A stretch of 64,000 nt of DNA from Thermococcus gammatolerans EJ3 (GTDB lineage Archaea > Methanobacteriota_B > Thermococci > Thermococcales > Thermococcaceae), in assembly GCF_000022365.1 (NCBI RefSeq), contig NC_012804.1:1-64000 (forward strand). The letters run 5' to 3'. The notes below the pieces were generated by a model. That model had not been told where the DNA came from and made no database searches. It was given only the letters and a program-made list of their open reading frames with translations. This document shows, piece by piece, positions 42,737 through 50,103 of this stretch (positions are counted from its first letter, which is position 1; each line of letters starts with the position of its first letter). The position numbers and the translations under genes are program-made.

Positions 42737-43236
42737 TTCCCCAACCTCCTGGCCCACTTTTCGAAGGGTCCCGAGACGGGCTCCGAGCTCTCAGGCCTCT
42801 CCATTCCCTTCGGTATGTCAATCCAGTGGACGTAGAGGGCCTTTTCCTCTGGGCGGGCGTCTATGGTCAGCGTTCCGGGCGTGAGGGTTATCGAGTTGCC
42901 GAGTATCGTGTACTGTGCGTCCTCCTCGAGGTCAACGGGAACCCTGACGATTCCGGGCCTTATCCTCCCTGTTATGACGAGCCACGCAACGTGGAAGTTT
43001 GCCTTGACCATTCCCCAGAAGAGGACCGGAGCGTAGGCAATCCACTCGAGCCACCTTATCGGATTCAGGAAGCGGGTCGACTTCTCCCCGACGACGTCCT
43101 TCGTCGCGTACCCGATTATTCCAGCAAATATCAGGCCCGCTATGAGCTCTTGGCTGCTCCAGAGTAGCCCGTTGGTTCCGGCCGTTAGAACGAGCCAGAG
43201 GACGTAGGCGAAGACGAAGGCGACTATGAAGGGCAA
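42733..43236 (-). CDS. mbhA: Membrane-bound hydrogenase MrpE-like subunit MbhA
   Basis: 167 residues, MrpE family: two to three N-terminal helices, then a soluble beta domain with NSITLTPGTLTIDARPEE and LYVHWIDIPK. It is the first gene of the operon. The start is a TTG (43236), 4 bases after GGAGGTGG, the only start that places the first helix correctly. Confidence 0.92.
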   Translation of the reverse strand: MPFIVAFVFAYVLWLVLTAGTNGLLWSSQELIAGLIFAGIIGYATKDVVGEKSTRFLNPIRWLEWIAYAPVLFWGMVKANFHVAWLVITGRIRPGIVRVPVDLEEDAQYTILGNSITLTPGTLTIDARPEEKALYVHWIDIPKGMERPESSEPVSGPFEKWARRLGK

Positions 43237-43290
43237 GCTACCACCTCCGGATTAACATTTTTGTTTACCCTCGATTTTGACTTCTCTTTC

Positions 43291-43303
43291 CCGCTTAAAA
43301 CGG
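43291..43303 (-). promoter_or_regulatory. TATA box of the mbh operon
   Basis: The - strand reads CCGTTTTAAGCGG, about 55 bases before the mbhA start. The same core, CCGTTTTAAGCG, is found at the fdhA promoter (60242-60253). Confidence 0.6.
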
Positions 43304-43324
43304 TTTTCCAAAGCTCAGTTTGTC

Positions 43325-43331
43325 AAAAAAA
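43325..43331 (-). terminator. T-run terminator of the antiporter (mnh) operon
   Basis: The - strand reads TTTTTTT 43 bases after the mnhD stop. Archaeal RNA polymerase ends at such runs. It lies between the SurR-type site and TATA box of mbh, so the two operons overlap at this control region. Confidence 0.45.
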
Positions 43332-43338
43332 GGTAAGA

Positions 43339-43355
43339 AACGCCTCGTTGTAAAC
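43339..43355 (-). promoter_or_regulatory. SurR-type site upstream of mbh
   Basis: The - strand reads GTT-TAC-AAC-GAGGC-GTT, a complete match to the SurR motif GTTn3AACn5GTT. It lies about 36 bases upstream of the TATA box, as expected for activation. SurR is the sulfur-response regulator that activates hydrogenase genes in Thermococcales when sulfur is absent. Confidence 0.65.
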
Positions 43356-43373
43356 CAAAAGTTAAAGAAGGGC

Positions 43374-44942
43374 TCAGAGGCCGAGTTTGGTTTTTGCCGC
43401 GTACTCCAAGGCCTTCTGGATGTACACCCTGTAATCCACCGCCTGAACAGCTGCCGGCTCAACGTAGTGACTGACCACATACGGAGCAACCAAGCCAACA
43501 ACAACACACGCCAAAGCCAAAACCAAGCAAACACCACTCATGCTCCAGCTTTCTCTGAGCTCAACCTCCTTCCCGGGCTTTCCAAGCCAAACCTCATAGA
43601 ACACCCTCACATAAGCCACCAAGGCAGTCACCGAACTAACAACAAGCACCAAAGCCAGCACTGGATTCTCATCCAAGAACGCGTTGAAGAGAAGTAACTT
43701 ACTGAAAAACACGTTGAACGGCGGCACACCAACCAAACTCAGCGAAGCCACCGCCAAACTGAACGTCGCCACTGGCATCTTCCTCCCAAGACCCGCCAAA
43801 TCCTCCAAGTTCCTCGAGCCGGCAGCGTGAATGAAAACCCCAGCCGAGAGGAAGAGCAAGGCCTTGGCGATAGCATGATTCACCATGTGGAAGATTGCCG
43901 CGCTCAGGGCAAGCTGAGTGCCAACCCCCACGGCCATTACAAGGTAACCCATGTGCATTACCGTCGAGTAAGCAATCAGCCTCTTCACGTCCCTCTGGAC
44001 AAGCATCATTAACGCCCCGAACAGGGCTGAAACCGCCCCAAGGAGCATTAGGACGATGCTGAGCGCGTGAATCACGCTGGACAGAGTGGAAGTTAAAGCT
44101 CCACCGTAAACCGTGTACAGGAATCTTGCTAAAGCGTAAACGCCAACGTTAACCACTAGTCCAGAGAGTATTGCCGAAATCGGACTTGGAGCGGCCGGAT
44201 GAGCTTCCGGAAGCCAGAAGTGGTTTGGAAACACTGCCGCCTTAATCAGGAACGCCCACGTGGCCAAAGCCAAAGCAACCCCAGAGGCAATCACGACATC
44301 CCTGTACGGCTCCCCAACCACCGGGAAACTCATCCCGTGAATCAACGCGCTCAAGTTTGCGAAGTTGAGAGTTCCAAAGCCGTAATAAAGGACTCCGAGA
44401 GCTATGAAGTACATTGTCGTCCCAACCGCGCCAATCAGCGCGTACTTCAAGCCAGCGACGACAGAATCCCCTCTATCCCTGTAGTACATGACTAAAGCGT
44501 AAGCCGCGATGCTGGTAACTTCAATCATGACGAAGAGGTTAAACGCGTCGCCCGTTAAGAGGACGCCGAGCAAGCCAGCCTCAAGCCCGAGGTAAAGCGT
44601 GTAATACCATTCCAAACCACCCTCGCCCTCAAGGTAGCGGTAACTGTAGATTGCAATGAGGAACATTAACGCGGCAGTTACCAGGGCTATTAAAGCACTC
44701 ATCCTGTCAACCTCATAAATTATGCCCACCGGAGCAGTCCAACCACCGAAAGTGTAAATCAAAGGCTCGTTTGAAGAGTACGCCAGCTGAAAGAGTTTGA
44801 CGGCACTCAGGAGGGTCAAGCCCGTGCCTGTCAAAGCGTAAGCCTGCACAATCCTCCTGTCGCCCTTGACGAGGATTGAAGTTAGCGGTAATGCGAAGGC
44901 GAAGAGGATTGGGATTATTGGGGTCAGGCCAACCACGTTCAT
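43374..44942 (-). CDS. mnhD: Na+/H+ antiporter MnhD-like subunit
   Basis: 522 residues, about 14 helices, MrpD/NuoN family: LPEAHPAAPSPISAILSGLV near residue 223, DVKRLIAYSTVMHMGYLVMA near 310 and AIAKALLFLSAG near 353. It is the ion-translocating subunit of the antiporter module linked to the formate hydrogenlyase. ATG 44942 follows GAGGTGGTGAGG. Codon use is rich in GTT, TTG and GTG, unlike mbhH beside it. Confidence 0.92.
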   Translation of the reverse strand: MNVVGLTPIIPILFAFALPLTSILVKGDRRIVQAYALTGTGLTLLSAVKLFQLAYSSNEPLIYTFGGWTAPVGIIYEVDRMSALIALVTAALMFLIAIYSYRYLEGEGGLEWYYTLYLGLEAGLLGVLLTGDAFNLFVMIEVTSIAAYALVMYYRDRGDSVVAGLKYALIGAVGTTMYFIALGVLYYGFGTLNFANLSALIHGMSFPVVGEPYRDVVIASGVALALATWAFLIKAAVFPNHFWLPEAHPAAPSPISAILSGLVVNVGVYALARFLYTVYGGALTSTLSSVIHALSIVLMLLGAVSALFGALMMLVQRDVKRLIAYSTVMHMGYLVMAVGVGTQLALSAAIFHMVNHAIAKALLFLSAGVFIHAAGSRNLEDLAGLGRKMPVATFSLAVASLSLVGVPPFNVFFSKLLLFNAFLDENPVLALVLVVSSVTALVAYVRVFYEVWLGKPGKEVELRESWSMSGVCLVLALACVVVGLVAPYVVSHYVEPAAVQAVDYRVYIQKALEYAAKTKLGL

Positions 44943-44952
44943 CCTCACCACC

Positions 44953-45438
44953 TCACTCGAATATCCTCTCCGCGTACTTCTCAAACTCCTCACAGATTTC
45001 TTTTTTAGCCTCTTCAGGCTCCTCAGTAGTCACGTTAATCCAGTTCACGTACAAGTAATTCTCATCCACGTCAACCACGACCGTTCCAGGAGTGTTGGTA
45101 ATCGAGTTGGCAACGAGAGTCCTCGCGTACTCGCTCTTCACCTTCAACGGAACCTTTACAATGCCCGGCTCAATGTCACCAGTGATTATCCGCCTCATCA
45201 CGTCCAAGTGCGCCTTGACTTCCGCGACAAGGAAGTACCAGAGGAAGTAAACCAATCCCCACGCCCACCTGACTGGATTGAGGGCTTTCGCGTCATTCTC
45301 CACGAGGAACCTCCCAACGAGGAGGCCGATGGTTACTCCAACTATTACGCCAGTAACCAAATCGTAAGGTGTGAGTGAGCCCGTGAAGATGATGTACGTG
45401 ATGAAGGCTAGCAAGGCTGTCGCCGCAACTCCCCTCAT
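44953..45438 (-). CDS. mnhE: Antiporter subunit MnhE
   Basis: 161 residues, MrpE family: N-terminal helices and a soluble domain with NSITNTPGTVVVDVDENYLY, closely matching MbhA. The gene is placed after mnhC, whereas in mbh the MrpE-like gene is first. Confidence 0.9.
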   Translation of the reverse strand: MRGVAATALLAFITYIIFTGSLTPYDLVTGVIVGVTIGLLVGRFLVENDAKALNPVRWAWGLVYFLWYFLVAEVKAHLDVMRRIITGDIEPGIVKVPLKVKSEYARTLVANSITNTPGTVVVDVDENYLYVNWINVTTEEPEEAKKEICEEFEKYAERIFE

Positions 45439-45839
45439 GCTTCATCCCTCCTCAGCAGTTCTGGTAGGCTCTTCCCGACTTCTCTAACGTCCAGCGTCCC
45501 GTAAATCCTGTAAATTTGAATTACCGCGAAGGCGATGAGAATGTTGACCGCCATGCCAATGACTACCGCAGTTATGACCAGTGCCTGTGGCAGTGGATCA
45601 ACGGCCGTTTTAACGAACTCTCCAACGGCACTCTTTGAGAGTTCGGGCAGGATTGGGGGTTTTACTGGGTAAATTACTCTGTAACCGAGGAGGACGACGA
45701 GGACGTTTGCCGTATCGCCGAAGATTGTCAGGGCTATGAGTTTTTTCACGAGGTTTGGTTTTGCAACGATTCCGTAAACGCTTATGATGAGCGTCGCGAG
45801 GAGTGAGACTATCGTAATGCTCCATAGGAGTGATATCAT
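45435..45839 (-). CDS. mnhC: Antiporter subunit MnhC
   Basis: 134 residues, MrpC/NuoK family: NLVKKLIALTIFGDTANVLV and PLPQALVITAVVIGM match MbhG. It overlaps the preceding gene by ATGA. Confidence 0.92.
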   Translation of the reverse strand: MISLLWSITIVSLLATLIISVYGIVAKPNLVKKLIALTIFGDTANVLVVLLGYRVIYPVKPPILPELSKSAVGEFVKTAVDPLPQALVITAVVIGMAVNILIAFAVIQIYRIYGTLDVREVGKSLPELLRRDEA

Positions 45840-46594
45840 CTCCTCACCCCCAGGAATTTCTTGAACTTCTCCTCTGGAATGCTGAGAAGCAGGAAGACCG
45901 CCGTGAAGCCCGCGCCTACCGCGAGGTACTCGAAGAGGTTGTACAATACGAGGGAACCGCCCAACGGCACTCCGAGGGCTTTTGCCGGGAAGATTGGTTG
46001 GTTCTGCATGATGTAACCGCTGACGAGGAGTGGGGTTAAAGCCGTGAGTGCTATTCCGAGTAAGCCAATGGAGCGGATTATTATTGCCCTCGTCTTGTCT
46101 AAACCGTTTTTCTCGAGGGCGTATTTGGTGTAGGCGGCTATTACGAGGAGGGGCGCTACTGCTAATGCCGAACCGCCCTGGAAGCCGCCGCCTGGCGTTA
46201 ACTGCCCGTGTAAAGCTATTGAGGCTGAGACAGCTAAAATCATTGCAACCGTGAGTTTTGTGACTACGACAACTGGTTCTGGAAGCTGTGGTTTTGGCTC
46301 GCCCTGTTTTGCTTCTTCGGCTTGTTCTTTGTTTAGTCTGAAGAGGGTGAGGCTTCCGATTATTGCGAGGAAGAAGACGGCCGTTTCGAAGAGTGTGTCA
46401 ACGCCACGGTAGTCCCAGAGGATTGAGGTTACTGCCTCCGGGCTTTTTGCTGAGTGTTCTCCGAAGTAGCTGTTTTCGAGGTAGTACTCTCCGAGCGGGT
46501 GGAGGTTTTCGGGTGGGGTGAGATTTTGAGCGACATAGCAGGCTACTCCGAGGACTGTGATGAGGATTGTAAGCAGGCCGATTAATCGCTTCAT
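45836..46594 (-). CDS. mnhB: Antiporter MnhB with fused MbhE-like N-terminus
   Basis: 252 residues. Residues 1-90 match MbhE (ILWDYRGVDTLFETAVFFLA); the rest is MrpB with HGQLTPGGGFQGGSALAVAP near residue 129. In mbh the same two parts are separate genes (mbhE, mbhF), so this is a fusion, with a charged linker (NKEQAEEAKQGEPKPQ) between. It follows the previous gene without a gap. Confidence 0.9.
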   Translation of the reverse strand: MKRLIGLLTILITVLGVACYVAQNLTPPENLHPLGEYYLENSYFGEHSAKSPEAVTSILWDYRGVDTLFETAVFFLAIIGSLTLFRLNKEQAEEAKQGEPKPQLPEPVVVVTKLTVAMILAVSASIALHGQLTPGGGFQGGSALAVAPLLVIAAYTKYALEKNGLDKTRAIIIRSIGLLGIALTALTPLLVSGYIMQNQPIFPAKALGVPLGGSLVLYNLFEYLAVGAGFTAVFLLLSIPEEKFKKFLGVRR

Positions 46595-46849
46595 TCACAC
46601 CACCTCGTACCGTTCGGTTTTTCCGATGATGAAGATGAGGAGTGCCGAGTAGATTCCGACTGCGATTGCGACGTAAGCCAGGACGATGTCGGGCGCCATG
46701 AGGGTGTGGAATATGAGTGCGTAGGCTATTGCCTGGATTGCGGAGTAGCCTACTGCTTTGAGGAGATCTTTTTCGGTTATTGCTAGGTAGGAGGCGATTA
46801 ATCCGATTAGTGCGGTTATTGCGAGGATTGTTAAGTGTAACTCAATCAT
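46595..46849 (-). CDS. Antiporter DUF4040-like subunit (MbhD counterpart)
   Basis: 84 residues, three helices, with YALIFHTLMAPDIVLAYVAI, corresponding to LEFYMLHAPDVAIAEAAVGA of MbhD. ATG 46849 overlaps the mnhG stop by ATGA and follows GGAGG. Confidence 0.88.
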   Translation of the reverse strand: MIELHLTILAITALIGLIASYLAITEKDLLKAVGYSAIQAIAYALIFHTLMAPDIVLAYVAIAVGIYSALLIFIIGKTERYEVV

Positions 46850-47193
46850 TTTCTCGCCTCCTTTAGGTGGTCGGTTTTGGGGTTCCACTCCACAGCGTTA
46901 GTTTTGTGGGCGGCGTATGCTAATGCTGTGGCTCCTGCTGGTGCCGCGAGGAGGGTGATTATTCCTGTGATGAGGCTGGCGCCGGCTATTGCGTATTTGT
47001 TTGGAATGTTTGTGCTGAGGGCGAGGAGGGCCACGCCAAAGAGTGGAACTGCTGCTCCTCCTATTGTTCCGATTGTTGCTGCGTGTAGTCTGATGTAGAA
47101 GTTTGGGAATTTTAGGAGGCCGATTGCTCCGAAGAGGTCGCAGATTCCGCCGATGATAACGAGTATTGCGCCGAGGGTGAAGAGTGTGTTCAC
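46846..47193 (-). CDS. mnhG: Antiporter subunit MnhG
   Basis: 115 residues, MrpG family: GAIGLLKFPNFYIRLHAATI near residue 22 matches MbhC. GTG 47193 overlaps the mnhF stop (GTGA) and follows GGAGGTGG; longer open frame upstream is antisense-like and rejected. Confidence 0.9.
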   Translation of the reverse strand: MNTLFTLGAILVIIGGICDLFGAIGLLKFPNFYIRLHAATIGTIGGAAVPLFGVALLALSTNIPNKYAIAGASLITGIITLLAAPAGATALAYAAHKTNAVEWNPKTDHLKEARK

Positions 47194-47468
47194 GCTCCCA
47201 CCTCCTTTTTTGTGAGGTGGTTTGCGATGTAAATGTCGAGGAGGTAGGCCCAGAGTGCGAGGGTTATGGCTCCACTGATGAGATACACGCTTTTGAAGTA
47301 TACTGCGAGGATTGCCATGAATGCGGCTATGTCGAAGCTCATGCAGTCTACTGCGAGGATTATGTCTGGTATTGTTGGGCCTTTGATGGCTCTGACTGTG
47401 TAGAGGATGAATGCCGTCACGTAGAGTGGGAGGATGATTCTCATGAGCATAACAACCCCAAACGACAT
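47190..47468 (-). CDS. mnhF: Antiporter subunit MnhF
   Basis: 92 residues, MrpF family: GPTIPDIILAVDCMSFDIAA matches MbhB GPSVPDRVVGVDTLNTLVVA. ATG 47468 is chosen because AGGTG lies 6 bases before it. It is the first gene of the antiporter part, about 40 bases after the formate channel gene. Confidence 0.9.
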   Translation of the reverse strand: MSFGVVMLMRIILPLYVTAFILYTVRAIKGPTIPDIILAVDCMSFDIAAFMAILAVYFKSVYLISGAITLALWAYLLDIYIANHLTKKEVGA

Positions 47469-47507
47469 CAGTCTCACCTCTCAAATTGTGAAAAAAGGAA
47501 AGGGCCA

Positions 47508-48542
47508 TCAGGCGGGCTTGGCGACCTTGGCAAGCGCAAAGGTGCCGACTATGTAGTAGATTGACAGCACCACCGGGACGGCGTACATGGCACCTCTTCC
47601 CATGGCCTTATCAAGGGCGATGCCTATTCCAGCGGGTATCAGCGTGGCCAGAATCCAGAACACTGCGAACACGACGAAGAAGTCAACGATTTCCTTGACG
47701 AGTCTCTCGGCCGTCAGCTCGGGGTGGCTGAGGTACCAGTAGTAGAACGCCACGAAGAGGAAGCCTCCAACCGCGTTGCCGAAGGTCACTGGGATTACGT
47801 TGTGGAAGAACTGGCTCCAGGTTACGGCGTAGTTGCTGGCTATTATGCCCGTCGGAATCGCCCACATGTTCGCTATCGCGTGCTCGAAGCCTATGGCAAC
47901 GAAGGCGAATATCGGGAACCATATGGCCAGTATCTTGCCGGCCCCGTCCTGCACTCTCGCGGATTGCCAGATGGCGAGGTTGACGAGCCAGTTACATCCT
48001 ATTCCAAGGAAGAACAGGGCCAGTATGTCCTTTGAGACCTTGCCGTGCGCTATTGCAACGACAGTCTTACCGAAGAGGTTCGGGTCGCCGACGTGGCCGA
48101 AGAGCCCGGTAAGGGGAATCGCCATGAGCGCCAGGAATATCGAGCCTATGAAGTTTCCACCGTAGCTTCCGAACCAGTTGTAGAGGACGCACTTGAAGTC
48201 GGCGTAACCCTTGACCTTGGCCGAGCTGAGGAACTGGACGTTGCCTGTCCAGAGGTCCGCTCCTCCAAGGACGACCGCTATGAGGCCGACCGGGAAGACC
48301 GCACCGAGCAGTATTTTTAGGAGCGCCTTGTTGAAGGTGTCACCCACTGCAAACGGCGGGTACTTGGCGATACAGCCGGCCACGACGGCCAGCAGGAAGC
48401 CGAAGGCTATGAAGGCACCCGCCATAAAGCCGGCGAAGAGCAGCCTTCCAGGGGTTGTCTTAAACTTCGGGGTGGCCTTCTTGGCTATGCCCTCAAAGGT
48501 CGTATCCACCCCGTACAGTATTTTCTCCTTTGCATCCACCAT
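47508..48542 (-). CDS. focA: Formate/nitrite transporter family channel
   Basis: 344 residues, FNT family pentameric channel: LLFAGFMAGAFIAFGFLLAV near residue 34, NWLVNLAIWQSA near 201 and FGNAVGGFLFVAFYYW near 254 with six helices. It is longer than the usual 270-290 residues because of an N-terminal cytoplasmic part and a tail helix. It brings formate in for FdhA, which fits its place in the middle of the formate hydrogenlyase operon. GGGGGTGAG precedes ATG 48542. Confidence 0.92.
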   Translation of the reverse strand: MVDAKEKILYGVDTTFEGIAKKATPKFKTTPGRLLFAGFMAGAFIAFGFLLAVVAGCIAKYPPFAVGDTFNKALLKILLGAVFPVGLIAVVLGGADLWTGNVQFLSSAKVKGYADFKCVLYNWFGSYGGNFIGSIFLALMAIPLTGLFGHVGDPNLFGKTVVAIAHGKVSKDILALFFLGIGCNWLVNLAIWQSARVQDGAGKILAIWFPIFAFVAIGFEHAIANMWAIPTGIIASNYAVTWSQFFHNVIPVTFGNAVGGFLFVAFYYWYLSHPELTAERLVKEIVDFFVVFAVFWILATLIPAGIGIALDKAMGRGAMYAVPVVLSIYYIVGTFALAKVAKPA

Positions 48543-48548
48543 CTTCGC

Positions 48549-48827
48549 TCACCCCCTTTCCAATTTGAGCTTTTCATCGGGTTTCAGGCCGCTGAGGGCC
48601 CTCATCAGGACTTCCCTGTCCCTTCCGGGGAGTTTGAGCTTGAGGACCCCCGGAAGGTCATCTAAGGTAAGGTATGAACGTCCGAAGACCTTCCGTATCA
48701 GTTTGCACGTCTCCACCGACACCTCACCGACCTCCTCGTAGAGGGTGAAGTCGGCGTCAACGTGGTCCAGCATCGCCGTCAGCGGAGACCTGAAGCCCAC
48801 GTACCTCGCCTTGAGGAGCTTTGGCAC
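48549..48827 (-). CDS. Small hypothetical protein in the formate hydrogenlyase operon
   Basis: 92 residues. It begins with a GTG after GGAGGTG and overlaps the end of the hydrogenase small subunit gene by 71 bases, an unusually long overlap. The protein has no known motif; it is charged with a possible helix-turn shape (VSVETCKLIRKVFGRSYLTL) and a leucine-rich end. It stands 6 bases before the formate channel gene. An internal ATG at 48773 would shorten the overlap. Confidence 0.6.
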   Translation of the reverse strand: MPKLLKARYVGFRSPLTAMLDHVDADFTLYEEVGEVSVETCKLIRKVFGRSYLTLDDLPGVLKLKLPGRDREVLMRALSGLKPDEKLKLERG

Positions 48828-49608
48828 TCCCCTTCACCTCCCATCCGTACTTCTCCTTCAGCCTGAGGAACTCCCGTTCGAGAACCCTCATGGCGAGTGA
48901 AACCCTCGGGTCAGGGTTCTTCAGGCAGTAGCCCTGAATGAGTCCGTGTAGCTCCTCCGCGCTCTTGGCTTTCGCGACGAGCTCCATGAAGTCCTCGAGA
49001 ACCTTCTCCCTGTCGAAGTAGCCGACGACGTACTTCAGTCTCTCCCTCAGGCTCAGGCGTATCCTCTCCTCGATTGGATACTCGGGAAGCTCGAAGCCGA
49101 CCTCTTCGGTGTAGTACTCCCCCTTGACCTGCTTCTCAACGAGTCCCAGAGCCAAAGCTACTCCATAGAGTATTTCCTCGGGCCTCGGGGGACAGCCGGG
49201 GATGTAAACGACGGGACCAACGTATTCTCCCTCGTCCCTCAAGTCCTGAACCAGCTCGAATATTCCGCCCCTCCTCGGGTATTCTTGTCCCTCCCTGCCG
49301 CTCTCAGGACGTCTGTATATCGGATAGCCGTTGTAGAATATCCCCCCGCTGCATGCGCACGTTCCTATGGCCACTATTATCCTCGGCTTCGGGGGCATCG
49401 CCTTTATTGCCTCTTTGGCCGCGTAGTAGGCCTGCCTCGTGAGCGGGCCCGTTGCGGCCATCGCGTGGGCGTGCCTCGGTGAAGCGGCAAGCCTGACGCC
49501 CAACCTTTCGGCGTCGTAGTAAGGTGTTAGAATGTCGAAGAGCTCTATCTCGCACCCGTTGCAGGCTCCGGTGTCGAGGTGGAAGACATAAAGCGAGCGG
49601 AGCCTCAT
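48757..49608 (-). CDS. Formate hydrogenlyase hydrogenase small subunit (NuoB-like)
   Basis: 283 residues. The cluster cysteines lie in LDTGACNGCEIE, IGTCACSGG and IPGCPPRPEE, as in MbhJ. Compared with MbhJ (174 residues) the protein has about 110 extra C-terminal residues, helical and charged (REKVLEDFMELVAKAKSAEE). The last 25 residues overlap the next gene and are of doubtful conservation. It carries electrons from the ferredoxin-like subunit to the NiFe site. Confidence 0.92.
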   Translation of the reverse strand: MRLRSLYVFHLDTGACNGCEIELFDILTPYYDAERLGVRLAASPRHAHAMAATGPLTRQAYYAAKEAIKAMPPKPRIIVAIGTCACSGGIFYNGYPIYRRPESGREGQEYPRRGGIFELVQDLRDEGEYVGPVVYIPGCPPRPEEILYGVALALGLVEKQVKGEYYTEEVGFELPEYPIEERIRLSLRERLKYVVGYFDREKVLEDFMELVAKAKSAEELHGLIQGYCLKNPDPRVSLAMRVLEREFLRLKEKYGWEVKGSAKAPQGEVRGLQVSADGDAGPR

Positions 49609-50102
49609 TCTACCACCTCCCTGCTCGCCTCTACGGCATCATCAACTGTGAGCTTCCTCCTGCAGTTCCTGCAGAGGATTGCGCGTTTTCTGATTTCATC
49701 CCCGTCGAAGAGCCCCTCTGGGAGTATCTGGAGGGCCTTTTCGAGGGCCCTCTCGGTGTAGTCCGTGTAGCTTCCGCAGTTGGGACACCTGTGGAGCCTT
49801 AGCTCAACGACCTCGACGTGGTCTTTCCTGTCGAGGGTTGCCACCTCGAAGTTCCTCGTCATCCTTATCGCTCCCGTCGGGCAGGCCTCGTCACAGCGGG
49901 CACAGCGTATGCACCTGCCAACGTCGAGGACGATTTTTCTCGTTCCCTTTTCGTAATCGTCTATCCTCAGCAGCGCATCGGCGGGACAGGCGTTAACGCA
50001 GGCGCCACAGCCTATGCAGAGCCTCGGGTTTATGTGCGGAACTCCCCTGTACTCGGGAGGGGCCTCAATCTTCACGAAGGGGTACTTCAGCGTGACGGCC
50101 AT
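49605..50102 (-). CDS. Formate hydrogenlyase ferredoxin subunit (NuoI/HyfH-like)
   Basis: 165 residues. Two [4Fe-4S] motifs, LCIGCGACVNACPADALL and CIRCARCDEACPTGAI, are followed by an extra CPNCGSYTD...LCRNCRRK zinc-ribbon-like region near residues 106-150. MbhN lacks this region. It overlaps the small subunit gene by ATGA. Confidence 0.92.
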   Translation of the reverse strand: MAVTLKYPFVKIEAPPEYRGVPHINPRLCIGCGACVNACPADALLRIDDYEKGTRKIVLDVGRCIRCARCDEACPTGAIRMTRNFEVATLDRKDHVEVVELRLHRCPNCGSYTDYTERALEKALQILPEGLFDGDEIRKRAILCRNCRRKLTVDDAVEASREVVE

Positions 50103-50103
50103 T

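Noticed and set aside
46846-47508. A longer mnhG reading frame of 220 codons
   Set aside because: The extra 105 residues are antisense-like, rich in His and Arg, and overlap mnhF; GTG 47193 has a good ribosome site and gives a normal MnhG.
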